Source: Bradyrhizobium sp. (GTDB taxonomy: Bacteria; Pseudomonadota; Alphaproteobacteria; Rhizobiales; Xanthobacteraceae). From it: 5,345 bases of DNA. The DNA lies in NCBI GenBank assembly GCA_028290305.1, contig JAQGKC010000322.1, forward strand, positions 1 through 5,345, in the 5' to 3' direction. A program made the translations under genes and the position numbers. Positions 1 through 5,116 of the stretch are shown piece by piece. How positions within the stretch are numbered: position 1 is the stretch's first letter; every line of letters starts with the position of its first letter. The notes below the pieces were generated by a model, which had not been told where the DNA came from, did not search any database, and saw only the letters and a program-made list of their open reading frames with translations.

Positions 1-95
1 AAACGCTTTTCTGCTTTCGCCAACGCTTGTGCGTCGTTGGCGTCGAAGTAGTGCCGGGTGTCGCCGGTGTGGTCCATCACGATCTGGGTTGCCAT
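1..95 (-). CDS. 5' end of a small conserved protein of unknown function (runs off the left edge)
   Basis: The minus strand opens with ATG at 95 and stays open to the window edge, giving about 31 residues beginning MATQIVMDHTGDTRHYFD and continuing into an Ala/Lys/Glu-rich helix-like stretch. An AGGAGG Shine-Dalgarno (complement of 102-107) lies 6 bases before this ATG, which decides the start; a second ATG at 100 is out of frame. The N-terminus resembles a short hypothetical protein that I recall as common in Bradyrhizobium; this comes from memory and was not searched. No function can be assigned. A near-match EcfG-type promoter lies at 141-165 and would give a leader of about 40 nt. The C-terminal part is outside the window. 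Confidence 0.72.
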   Translation of the reverse strand, partial: MATQIVMDHTGDTRHYFDANDAQALAKAEKR

Positions 96-140
96 GCCAT
101 GCCTCCTGGATACCCGCCCTTGCCCACTGTTCAGAGAAGC

Positions 141-165
141 AATGTTCGTGCCGCGGAACAGTTCC
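141..165 (-). promoter_or_regulatory. Candidate EcfG-type promoter of the left-edge gene
   Basis: On the minus strand GGAAC (165-161) is followed after exactly 16 bases by CATT (144-141), one mismatch from the EcfG consensus GGAAC-N16/17-CGTT. Transcription would start near 134, about 40 bases ahead of the ATG at 95. The -35 box is also one half of a small palindrome, GGAAC-A-GTTCC (155-165). This is the weakest of the four gene-facing matches besides the perfect one, because the -10 box deviates at its second base. Confidence 0.4.
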
Positions 166-320
166 AAAGTCTCTGCCTCGATGTAGCGGCCGATCTCGCG
201 CCGCTTGAGCGGCAGCGAACGAAATCGGCTTGTCCTCCCGGTCGCTGTTTGCCGGAACAGCCCGTGGAACCTCTAAGCCGGTCCACCAGTTCGCGAATGG
301 TCGGACGCGAGCCTTGTCCC

Positions 321-337
321 GCCGATCAAGCATCGGC
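321..337 (-). terminator. Weak hairpin downstream of katE, possible terminator
   Basis: GCCGAT and ATCGGC (321-326 and 332-337) form a 6-bp stem with a 5-base loop, about 30 bases past the katE stop on the minus strand. It has no T-tract, so it is not a classical intrinsic terminator. Another short dyad, GCCGCT-TG-AGCGGC, lies at 200-213. The whole stretch 108-365 holds no convincing gene on either strand. Confidence 0.22.
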
Positions 338-365
338 TACCGCAACCCAGACGCCCGGGGGCCGC

Positions 366-2510
366 TCAGACCGCGTGCATGGATTTCTCGCGTTCCCAAA
401 ACCGTAGCTTGCCGCAAACGTCGATGAAGCGTTTTGCATCTGATGGCCCGCTGAGCGCAAAACATCCGCCGTCCGCCGTTACGCCGGCTTTATCGAGCAG
501 AGGCTTAGCGGCTTCAACGTAGCCGATGAACTTTGCATGAGCGAAAGCGTCGGCGACAAAATCTCGGGCCGTCGCTTCAGCGTTCAGCAACTTGGCACCC
601 TCGGCCGACACCAGTATGGCCACCGCATCGTAGAGCACTGAAGGACCACCATTGATCTTCTGCTTGGCCGGACGAACTTCCGCACTGCTCGTCTTGAAGC
701 CGCCGACCCTTGGTGCCACGATTTCGCTTATTGCGCCCGCGTCTTCCACGGCCTTTTGAACTGCATCCAGTAAACGGGCATCGGTGCCGTCGCTGACCAA
801 AATGCCGAGCTTACGCCCCTTAAAGTCCTTCGGACCATTTTGAATGATGCTCAGCGCCGGTGAAGGCGGCAGATCTTCGATGACCGCGCGCGCCGGTTGC
901 GCAGCAGCGGGCACGTCGATGCCGAGGCCGCGGGCGACTCCGGCGGCCAACTCCTGGTCGACGTTACGCAGATGCGACAGGACGCGGGATCGGATCGCAG
1001 GTGTCTCGACTTTGCTCAGCTCAAACGTAAAGGCGTCCTTGATGTGTGTTTGCTCGATGGGCGTCTGACTGACATAGAACTGCCGCGCCTGACTGTAGTG
1101 GTCGGCGAAGAGTTCGCCACGGACGCGCTGCGCGGGGCCGCTCTCCTCGGCGGGAAAGGAATGATATCCGCGGGCCGGAGCTTCGCGTGGGCCACCCGCC
1201 ATTCCACCCCAGGAGTTCGGCTCGTAATTGGCCCGACCCTTAGGATTGATGAATGCCATGTGACCATCCTGCTGGAAGGTCTGAAACGGGCATTTGGGCG
1301 CATTGATCGGCAGATGAGTGAAATTGGGCCCGCCGAGCCTTTTCAGCTGCGTATCAAGATAGGAGAAGTTGCGACCCTGGAGCAGCGGATCGTTGGTGAA
1401 GTCGACCCCTGGCACGATATTGCCGGTGTGAAAGGCCACTTGTTCGGTCTCCGCGAAGAAGTTGTCAACTGTTCGATCCAGCACCAGCCGGCCAACGCGC
1501 CGGATTGGAATGCGTTCTTCCGGAATAATCTTGGTGGCATCGAGAACGTCGAATTCGAACGCGTCGGCGAACTTGTCGTCAAACAGCTGGAGTCCGAGCT
1601 CCCATTCGGGGTAATTGCCAGACTGGATTGCGTCCCAGAGATCGCGACGATGAAAGTCAGGATCGGCGCCGTTGAGCTTGACGGCTTCGTTCCACACCAC
1701 GGATTGCATGCCGAATTTGGGCTTCCAGTGAAACTTCACATAAGTCGATTTGCCTTCAGCGCTAATGAGGCGGAAGGTGTGAACACCGAAGCCTTCCATA
1801 AAGCGGAATGACCGCGGGATGGTTCGGTCCGACATGATCCAAAGCGCCATGTGGATCGATTCCGGCATCAGCGAGATGAAATCCCAGAAGTTGTCATGTG
1901 CAGTCTGGGCTTGAGGAAATCCGCGGTCGGGCTCCTGCTTGGCGGCATGGATCAAGTCAGGGAACTTGATGGCATCCTGAATGAAGAATACCGGGATGTT
2001 ATTGCCGACGATGTCCCAGTTTCCCTCCCGGGTATAAAACTTGACGGCAAAGCCGCGAACGTCGCGCGCGAGATCGGACGAGCCCTTGTTGCCGGCAACC
2101 GTCGAAAACCTCACAAAAGCAGGCGTTTTCTCGCCGGCACGCTGGAAGATGTCTGCCTTGGTCACATCGGCGAGCGACTCGTAGGTTTCGAAAAATCCGT
2201 GGGCGCCGAAGCCGCGCGCATGGACGACCCGCTCGGGAATCCGCTCGTGGTCGAAATGAAAGATCTTTTCTCTGAAATGAAAATCCTCGAGCAGAGTGGG
2301 GCCCCGAGGGCCGATCTTGAGGCTGTTCTGGTCGTCGGCAATGGGAACACCCTGCTGGGTGGTGAGCACCGGCACGTCGGCATCGGCGACTTGGTGGGTT
2401 TCGCCGCCGCTGCCGCGCTGAATCGTAGCGTCGACCATGCGAGCTGGTTTAAGCGTGTCGGAAGTCTTGGATTCGGAAGTCTTGGATTCAGAAGTCTTGT
2501 AATTGGCCAT
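366..2510 (-). CDS. katE: Large-subunit monofunctional catalase HPII/KatE
   Basis: Heme catalase that converts hydrogen peroxide to water and oxygen in the cytoplasm. The 714-residue product has the full clade-2 (large-subunit) layout: a variable N-terminal arm, the catalase core from about residue 65 to 440, a catalase-related helical segment to about 540, and a C-terminal flavodoxin/DJ-1-like domain from about 565. Catalytic residues are in place when compared with E. coli HPII from memory: distal His97 (VVHARG), Asn170 (VGNN) and the axial heme ligand Tyr384 in RNFSYLDTQ. His361 stands at the position of the HPII histidine that cross-links to the heme tyrosine. It is slightly shorter than E. 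coli HPII (753 residues), mainly in the N-terminal arm, which carries a KTSES repeat. The start is set by TGAGG 5 bases before the ATG. The gene diverges from the cupin cluster, and a perfect EcfG-type promoter at 2823-2847 would transcribe it with a leader of about 300 nt, which fits stationary-phase or general-stress control. Confidence 0.97.
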   Translation of the reverse strand: MANYKTSESKTSESKTSDTLKPARMVDATIQRGSGGETHQVADADVPVLTTQQGVPIADDQNSLKIGPRGPTLLEDFHFREKIFHFDHERIPERVVHARGFGAHGFFETYESLADVTKADIFQRAGEKTPAFVRFSTVAGNKGSSDLARDVRGFAVKFYTREGNWDIVGNNIPVFFIQDAIKFPDLIHAAKQEPDRGFPQAQTAHDNFWDFISLMPESIHMALWIMSDRTIPRSFRFMEGFGVHTFRLISAEGKSTYVKFHWKPKFGMQSVVWNEAVKLNGADPDFHRRDLWDAIQSGNYPEWELGLQLFDDKFADAFEFDVLDATKIIPEERIPIRRVGRLVLDRTVDNFFAETEQVAFHTGNIVPGVDFTNDPLLQGRNFSYLDTQLKRLGGPNFTHLPINAPKCPFQTFQQDGHMAFINPKGRANYEPNSWGGMAGGPREAPARGYHSFPAEESGPAQRVRGELFADHYSQARQFYVSQTPIEQTHIKDAFTFELSKVETPAIRSRVLSHLRNVDQELAAGVARGLGIDVPAAAQPARAVIEDLPPSPALSIIQNGPKDFKGRKLGILVSDGTDARLLDAVQKAVEDAGAISEIVAPRVGGFKTSSAEVRPAKQKINGGPSVLYDAVAILVSAEGAKLLNAEATARDFVADAFAHAKFIGYVEAAKPLLDKAGVTADGGCFALSGPSDAKRFIDVCGKLRFWEREKSMHAV
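2458..2502 (-). repeat. Three 15-bp tandem repeats in the katE 5' coding end
   Basis: The 15-base unit TCGGAAGTCTTGGAT (plus-strand reading) occurs at 2458-2472 and 2473-2487 exactly, and at 2488-2502 with three changes. Because the unit is a multiple of three it keeps frame and encodes a KTSES-type repeat at residues 4-18 of the catalase, in its flexible N-terminal arm. Copy-number change by slippage would lengthen or shorten the arm without breaking the enzyme. Confidence 0.9.
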
Positions 2511-2561
2511 GGATGCCTCACAGGTCCGCTCGGTTATTTGGGCTTGCGGAAATTTCTAGAT

Positions 2562-2589
2562 GCAAACGTCCGACTCTTCGGACGTTTGC
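2562..2589. promoter_or_regulatory. Perfect 12-bp inverted repeat in the katE leader
   Basis: GCAAACGTCCGA (2562-2573) and TCGGACGTTTGC (2578-2589) are exact reverse complements separated by CTCT. On the katE transcript this is a 12-bp stem with an AGAG tetraloop, ending 51 bases ahead of the start codon. No U-tract follows on either strand, so it is not a standard intrinsic terminator. It may be an mRNA structure affecting stability or translation, or a 28-bp operator for a dimeric regulator; the sequence alone does not decide which. It does not match the OxyR ATAG-N7-CTAT pattern. Confidence 0.7.
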
Positions 2590-2822
2590 CGGCGCGCATC
2601 TTCGCAGGGGTGGCCGTCAATCGTTGGCGTTATGGCCTGTTCGTTTGTTGAGGGGATCGGTCGGCGTTCGCCTGAGTGTTTCGGGTAGGAAGTTCGCTTT
2701 TTGCCGGCGAAAACATCCCCGCGCACATCCATCGTCGTTTGAGCCCGTTCATGTGCTGTCCGAATTACAGTTTGGTCCTTCGTTCGACGTCGCTACCTGC
2801 AAGAGGGCGCTGGTCCGGCGAA

Positions 2823-2847
2823 AACGCAAGGAACAGTCGGGGGTTCC
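2823..2847 (-). promoter_or_regulatory. EcfG-type promoter facing katE (perfect consensus)
   Basis: On the minus strand GGAAC (2847-2843) is followed after 16 bases by CGTT (2826-2823), an exact match to the alphaproteobacterial general-stress sigma factor consensus. The predicted start is near 2815, leaving a leader of about 300 nt before katE at 2510. No other GGAAC on this strand lies between here and the gene. A separate housekeeping promoter closer to katE cannot be excluded. Confidence 0.68.
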
Positions 2848-2864
2848 TATTCGCCGCTAGGAAC
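2843..2864. repeat. Inverted repeat joining the two divergent -35 boxes
   Basis: GTTCCTA (2843-2849) and TAGGAAC (2858-2864) are exact 7-bp inverted arms separated by 8 bases. Each arm contains a GGAAC -35 box pointing outwards, so the symmetry comes from two promoters placed back to back with 12 bases between the boxes. The flanking CTA on both sides extends the symmetry beyond the -35 boxes themselves. Confidence 0.85.
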
Positions 2865-2885
2865 AAAGCACCGCGGCGTCCAGTT
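2860..2885 (+). promoter_or_regulatory. EcfG-type promoter facing the cupin cluster
   Basis: GGAAC (2860-2864) is followed after 17 bases by AGTT (2882-2885), matching GGAAC-N17-nGTT with only the least conserved first base of the -10 box differing. Transcription would begin near 2892, about 25 bases before the cupin ATG at 2919. It is arranged back to back with the katE promoter. Confidence 0.58.
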
Positions 2886-2918
2886 GAATTGGATCGGCAA
2901 GCAGCGCGGAGCGGGAGC

Positions 2919-3263
2919 ATGAGCGACAGCACGGTCAAGAAGGTTTCGCGACAAACGGCTCCCCGGGGGACAATGGGGCAGATCTATCTCGTTTCCGGCA
3001 AGCGGCTTTCGATGCGGCTGTGGGACAATGAACAGCCGCAGGCGAATGAACCCGATCGCCGGGACTACGAAACCGTGGGTTATGTGATCGCCGGACGTGC
3101 CGAACTCAATCTTGAAGGTCAGATCATCAGGCTGGAGGCGGGCGACTCTTGGCTGGTGCCTGCGGAAGCGGAACACAGCTATCGCATTCTGGAGCCTTTC
3201 ACCGCCGTCGAGGCAACGGCGCCGCCAGCCCAGGTCCACGGCCGCGACGAGATCAAATCCTGA
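2919..3263 (+). CDS. Small single-domain cupin protein
   Basis: A 114-residue soluble protein with one cupin_2-type beta-barrel domain at about residues 45-102. The core is visible as ETVGYVIAGRAEL, followed by LEAGDSWLVPAEAEHSYRI. Cupin motif 2 keeps the Gly75, Pro81 and His86 pattern, but motif 1 lacks the usual HxH pair: the positions before the Glu-like segment read RRDYETVGY, with Asp49 and Glu51 instead. The metal site may therefore be altered or absent, and substrate and reaction cannot be named. The start at 2919 is chosen because GGAG lies 7 bases upstream and the predicted EcfG transcription start falls just before it; the longer in-frame reading from 2676 would begin upstream of the promoter. 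It is the first gene of a tight cluster, and the next gene's ribosome binding site begins immediately at its stop. Confidence 0.87.
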   Translation: MSDSTVKKVSRQTAPRGTMGQIYLVSGKRLSMRLWDNEQPQANEPDRRDYETVGYVIAGRAELNLEGQIIRLEAGDSWLVPAEAEHSYRILEPFTAVEATAPPAQVHGRDEIKS

Positions 3264-3275
3264 AGGAGATGCGCG

Positions 3276-3434
3276 ATGAGCAAGGAGACACCGCTTGATG
3301 ACCCCCGCCGCCAGACCGACCAGGGCTCGCACAAGCAAACCGACAAACCATGGAAAGGCAATCCCGAAAGCGACCAACGCCCTGGCGGACCGCCGCCGGA
3401 CCTGGAGAAATGGCACGAAACCGATACGCATTGA
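3276..3434 (+). CDS. 52-residue hydrophilic protein of unknown function
   Basis: This short frame is easily overlooked. It starts at ATG 3276, preceded by AAGGAG 7 bases upstream that overlaps the end of the cupin gene, and ends at TGA 3432-3434. The protein begins MSKETPLDDPRRQTDQGSHK and ends PPPDLEKWHETDTH. It has almost no aliphatic residues, no signal peptide and no membrane span, and is rich in Asp, Lys, Gln, Pro and Gly, so it is probably disordered and cytoplasmic. The motifs KPWKGNPE and DLEKW resemble a small family I recall from Bradyrhizobiaceae (unsearched). The gaps to its neighbours are 12 and 14 bases, so it is very likely co-transcribed with the cupin gene. No function is known to me; a stress-protective or binding-partner role would be guesswork. 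Confidence 0.75.
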   Translation: MSKETPLDDPRRQTDQGSHKQTDKPWKGNPESDQRPGGPPPDLEKWHETDTH

Positions 3435-3448
3435 CCGAGGATAAACGG

Positions 3449-3721
3449 ATGAAACGCAAAATCATCTCGCTCGCATTGGCCCTTACGGTTTGCAGCAGTC
3501 TTGCTGTTGCGCAAAGCGGAGCACCCAGTGGGCGTGGCTCAACAACAGGTGATCCCGCAGCCAGTTCGGCGACGCCGGGTACCTCTCCAACTACGGGAAG
3601 CGCCATGAAGCCAAGCCCGAGCGGAAGCGGAACGTCAACATCGGGTGGCCGCGATGATAATGGCGACCAGGGCCGCGATAAGATGCCCGAGAGCGATAAG
3701 AGCGTCCGGCCGCACACTTAG
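3449..3721 (+). CDS. Exported Ser/Gly/Thr-rich low-complexity protein
   Basis: A 90-residue protein with a clear Sec-type signal peptide: basic MKRK, a hydrophobic stretch to about residue 18, and a likely cleavage after AVA at residue 21, before Gln-Ser. The mature part of about 69 residues is dominated by Ser, Gly, Thr, Pro and Ala and turns charged near the end (GRDDNGDQGRDKMPESDKS). No fold or catalytic motif is visible, so it is probably a disordered periplasmic or secreted protein. The start at 3449 is preferred over in-frame upstream codons because GAGGA lies 7 bases before it and it places the signal peptide at the N-terminus. It follows the 52-residue gene by 14 bases and belongs to the same presumed operon. 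Its architecture matches the protein at 4073-4330. Function unknown. Confidence 0.82.
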   Translation: MKRKIISLALALTVCSSLAVAQSGAPSGRGSTTGDPAASSATPGTSPTTGSAMKPSPSGSGTSTSGGRDDNGDQGRDKMPESDKSVRPHT

Positions 3722-3746
3722 CCTGACAAAGTCGGAGGTTGACCCG

Positions 3747-3959
3747 ATGGGATTGGCTCAATACGCGATCATCCCCGTTGACGACCAATGGGGCGTGTTG
3801 CACGACGGAAATGTCAACTCCGGATATGCCACCAAAGAATCGGCATTCGAATCTGCCGTGGCTGCAGCCTCTCTGGCGATCCGCCAAGGCCACGAGGTCC
3901 ATGTCAGTGTGCCGGGGCGTGAAGAGGGAGAGGCCGCGCTGACGAAGCGGGCAAAATAG
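3747..3959 (+). CDS. 70-residue DUF2188-like small protein
   Basis: The protein begins MGLAQYAIIPVDDQWGVLHD and continues with a helix (TKESAFESAVAAASLAIRQ) and a strand (HEVHVSVPG). This strand-strand-helix-strand pattern, with a Trp in the second strand and an Ala-rich helix, recalls DUF2188-type proteins; the assignment is tentative and made from pattern only. There is no signal peptide, so it should be cytoplasmic. GGAGG lies 8 bases before the ATG at 3747, and the longer in-frame reading from 3645 overlaps the preceding gene and is unlikely. It is 25 bases downstream of the secreted-protein gene and probably the last gene of the cupin operon, although no terminator is seen before the next promoter at 4020. 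Function unknown. Confidence 0.8.
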   Translation: MGLAQYAIIPVDDQWGVLHDGNVNSGYATKESAFESAVAAASLAIRQGHEVHVSVPGREEGEAALTKRAK

Positions 3960-4019
3960 CACCGCGCGATGCTGGATGAAGCACTGCGAGCTCAACTATG
4001 CGTCTTTGGGGAACTGCGA

Positions 4020-4044
4020 GGAACCCTTTTGGATAGCGTCGGTT
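4020..4044 (+). promoter_or_regulatory. EcfG-type promoter of the glycine-rich exported protein
   Basis: GGAAC (4020-4024) is followed after 16 bases by GGTT (4041-4044), differing from GGAAC-N16-CGTT only at the first -10 base. The predicted start, near 4050, leaves a leader of about 20 nt with the AGGAG ribosome binding site at 4062-4066. This position also excludes the upstream in-frame ATG at 4043 as the translation start. A second GGAAC at 4010 has no -10 partner. Confidence 0.6.
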
Positions 4045-4072
4045 GAAGCATTCTCAACATCAGGAGACAGTC

Positions 4073-4330
4073 ATGAAAAAGATCCTTCTAGCTTCGGCGT
4101 GCGTGTTGGCCTTATCGACCGGTGGCGCGTTCGCACAGTCTCAGCCGGCCCCCGGCGCTTCGAGCGAAGGCAATGTCGGCCCAGGCGCGACGAGACAGCA
4201 ACATCCGACCATGAAAAAAGGTACGACCAGCGGCATGTCCCACCGGAACAGCGTCGGCAATTCGTCCAGCGAGGGCAATGTCGGTCCGGGCACCAATAAC
4301 AACACCGGGAAGCAACCGGGTGGTCGCTGA
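4073..4330 (+). CDS. Exported glycine-rich protein with duplicated SSEGNVGPG motif
   Basis: An 85-residue protein with a classic signal peptide (MKK, hydrophobic stretch, cleavage expected after AFA at residue 21, before Gln-Ser). The mature 64 residues contain 13 glycines and many Ser, Asn, Thr and Gln, with almost no bulky hydrophobics, so it should be disordered in the periplasm or outside the cell. The nine-residue motif SSEGNVGPG occurs at residues 30-38 and again at 65-73, separated by a basic linker (MKKGTTSGMSHRN). AGGAG sits 6 bases before the ATG at 4073. The composition is hydrophilin-like, and similar short exported proteins are, from memory, frequent in Bradyrhizobium. It has its own EcfG-type promoter at 4020-4044 and an intrinsic terminator at 4349-4375, so it can be a single-gene unit as well as the tail of the cupin operon. 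Function unknown. Confidence 0.85.
   Translation: MKKILLASACVLALSTGGAFAQSQPAPGASSEGNVGPGATRQQHPTMKKGTTSGMSHRNSVGNSSSEGNVGPGTNNNTGKQPGGR
4160..4291 (+). repeat. Two 27-bp coding repeats encoding SSEGNVGPG
   Basis: The copies are at 4160-4186 and 4265-4291. They agree at 23 of 27 bases, and all four differences fall at third codon positions, so the encoded nine residues are identical. This suggests an old duplication whose peptide has been held by selection. Confidence 0.85.
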
Positions 4331-4348
4331 CGGTTTCTCGACGAAAGG

Positions 4349-4375
4349 AAATGCCGGCATGATTGCCGGCATTTT
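4349..4375 (+). terminator. Intrinsic terminator after the glycine-rich protein gene
   Basis: AAATGCCGGCA (4349-4359) and TGCCGGCATTT (4364-4374) are perfect 11-bp arms around a TGAT loop, and the 3' arm runs into TTTT. It begins 19 bases after the stop at 4330. A second short hairpin, CTCGGG-ATTC-CCCGAG, follows at 4379-4394 and may reinforce it. Confidence 0.85.
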
Positions 4376-4394
4376 CGACTCGGGATTCCCCGAG

Positions 4395-4699
4395 ACAGTT
4401 CTGATCCCTCTGTTGCATGCCGTTGCGAGAGGGGTGGATCACGGCGCTTTACCTGAGATGAACCCGTCCGTCCCATTCCCGGCTCCTTGAATGCGAGACC
4501 AGAAACTAAGCCGCAGAAGTCCCGTCCGTTCTTCCTATTAGGAACCCTTCGTTCTCTTGCTGTGTTGGGGCCTCGCACAGACGGACGGAGGACGGGGACA
4601 AGTCCGCTCGGCTTGGCGCTGCGCCGCATTGTTTGTCTGCGGCGTTTACGCTTCGAACAGAGCGAAGAGCAACACGGGTCTGATATACGGAGGTGTACG
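4395..4699. other. Intergenic stretch without a convincing gene
   Basis: No frame here combines a credible ribosome binding site, start and protein-like composition. The first part, to about 4530, shows nothing recognisable. The second part holds the EcfG-type promoter at 4541-4566 and a leader of about 125 nt for the gene at 4700. A small palindrome, TTCCTA-T-TAGGAA (4532-4544), overlaps the -35 box; its left half reads GGAAG rather than GGAAC on the minus strand, with no -10 partner there. Confidence 0.6.
4541..4566 (+). promoter_or_regulatory. EcfG-type promoter of the small membrane protein
   Basis: GGAAC (4541-4545) is followed after 17 bases by TGTT (4563-4566), matching GGAAC-N17-nGTT except at the least conserved base. 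The start would be near 4573, about 125 bases before the ATG at 4700. The box is embedded in TTCCTATTAGGAA, echoing the CTAGGAAC context of the promoter at 2860. Confidence 0.5.
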
Positions 4700-4849
4700 A
4701 TGGGTCTGGAGATCGTCTACGGCGTGGAAGCCTTTGTACTTTTGGCAGCCGTGATTTTTGGCGTGCTGCAATATCACTTCCGAGATCAGCGCGCGACCCG
4801 GACTGGGGGCGAAATTGCCCGAGAGCGCTATGAACGAAATGAAACATGA
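4700..4849 (+). CDS. 49-residue single-span membrane protein
   Basis: The protein begins MGLEIVYGVEAFVLLAAVIF and has one strongly hydrophobic segment at about residues 8-26, followed by a highly charged tail (Arg, Glu, Asp, Gln) ending RERYERNET. The basic residues just after the span suggest an N-out, C-in inner-membrane protein by the positive-inside rule. GGAGG lies 6 bases before the ATG at 4700, which sets the start; the longer in-frame reading from 4487 would begin upstream of the promoter and has no protein-like character. It stands alone, with an EcfG-type promoter at 4541-4566. No family can be named; small membrane proteins of this shape are common in Bradyrhizobium from memory. 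Function unknown. Confidence 0.75.
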   Translation: MGLEIVYGVEAFVLLAAVIFGVLQYHFRDQRATRTGGEIARERYERNET

Positions 4850-4903
4850 CGGGGCAGGGCGCCGCCTTCTGCCTGCCTACGGATAGCGCCAGCCATTGTT
4901 GAC

Positions 4904-4937
4904 GCGCACAGGCCTTATAGGCGCATAGGCCTTATAG
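4904..4937. repeat. Tandem pair of 17-bp repeats
   Basis: GCGCACAGGCCTTATAG (4904-4920) is followed directly by GCGCATAGGCCTTATAG (4921-4937), differing at one base. The unit is not a multiple of three, so it is unlikely to be maintained as coding sequence. Each copy contains the 6-bp palindrome AGGCCT. Its role is not evident. Confidence 0.8.
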
Positions 4938-4955
4938 GGTGTCTCCCTGGACTTG

Positions 4956-4978
4956 TCCGGCGGATTCGTTCCGCCGGA
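4956..4978. repeat. 9-bp inverted repeat (hairpin)
   Basis: TCCGGCGGA (4956-4964) and TCCGCCGGA (4970-4978) form a perfect GC-rich stem with a TTCGT loop. No T-tract follows on either strand, so a terminator role is uncertain. It lies about 107 bases past the stop of the membrane-protein gene. Confidence 0.6.
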
Positions 4979-5116
4979 ACTTCTTGTAGCGAAGGGTCCA
5001 GGTGCCGAAGCCGACGTTTGCGTGCTGTCGATGATGCGTTGTGCAGTTCCTCCGACGCCGGTCATGAGGCGCTGGCGACAATGTATGTGTTCGGCTCCAC
5101 GAGCAGATCGATCTGG

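Larger units (their letters stand above)
4850..5116. other. Stretch without a convincing gene
   Basis: Short frames exist on both strands, but none has a good ribosome binding site together with protein-like composition. Visible structure is limited to the 17-bp tandem repeat at 4904-4937 and a 9-bp-arm hairpin, TCCGGCGGA-TTCGT-TCCGCCGGA, at 4956-4978. On the minus strand a short frame ending at TGA near 5063 overlaps an ATG in ATGA fashion with a 62-codon frame (4877-5065), but neither looks like a known protein. Confidence 0.5.

Noticed and set aside
96..275. Upstream in-frame extension of the left-edge gene on the minus strand, containing a protein-like run REIGRYIEAETLELF
   Set aside because: The frame is open back to a stop near 275, but it has no upstream ATG with a ribosome binding site, whereas the ATG at 95 has an AGGAGG at ideal spacing. 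The run may be a remnant of a gene fusion or chance.
266..291. Plus-strand GGAAC-N17-AGTT resembling an EcfG promoter
   Set aside because: It points into the 3' end of katE with no plus-strand gene downstream; at this GC content a chance match is plausible. An antisense transcript cannot be excluded without RNA data.
897..1811. Long plus-strand frame of 304 codons opposite katE
   Set aside because: It is a shadow of the GC-rich catalase coding strand; its product has no recognisable domain, while the opposite strand encodes a complete catalase with all catalytic residues.
1851..2651. Plus-strand frame of 266 codons over the katE 5' end
   Set aside because: Shadow of katE; the apparent LGFGSLGF repeat is just the other-strand reading of the KTSES tandem repeat.
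2847..3717. Minus-strand frames opposite the cupin and small-protein genes
   Set aside because: No ribosome binding sites or protein-like composition; the plus strand carries consistently spaced genes with ribosome binding sites.
4956..4978. Hairpin considered as terminator of the membrane-protein gene
   Set aside because: There is no T-tract after the stem on either strand and it lies more than 100 bases past the stop.
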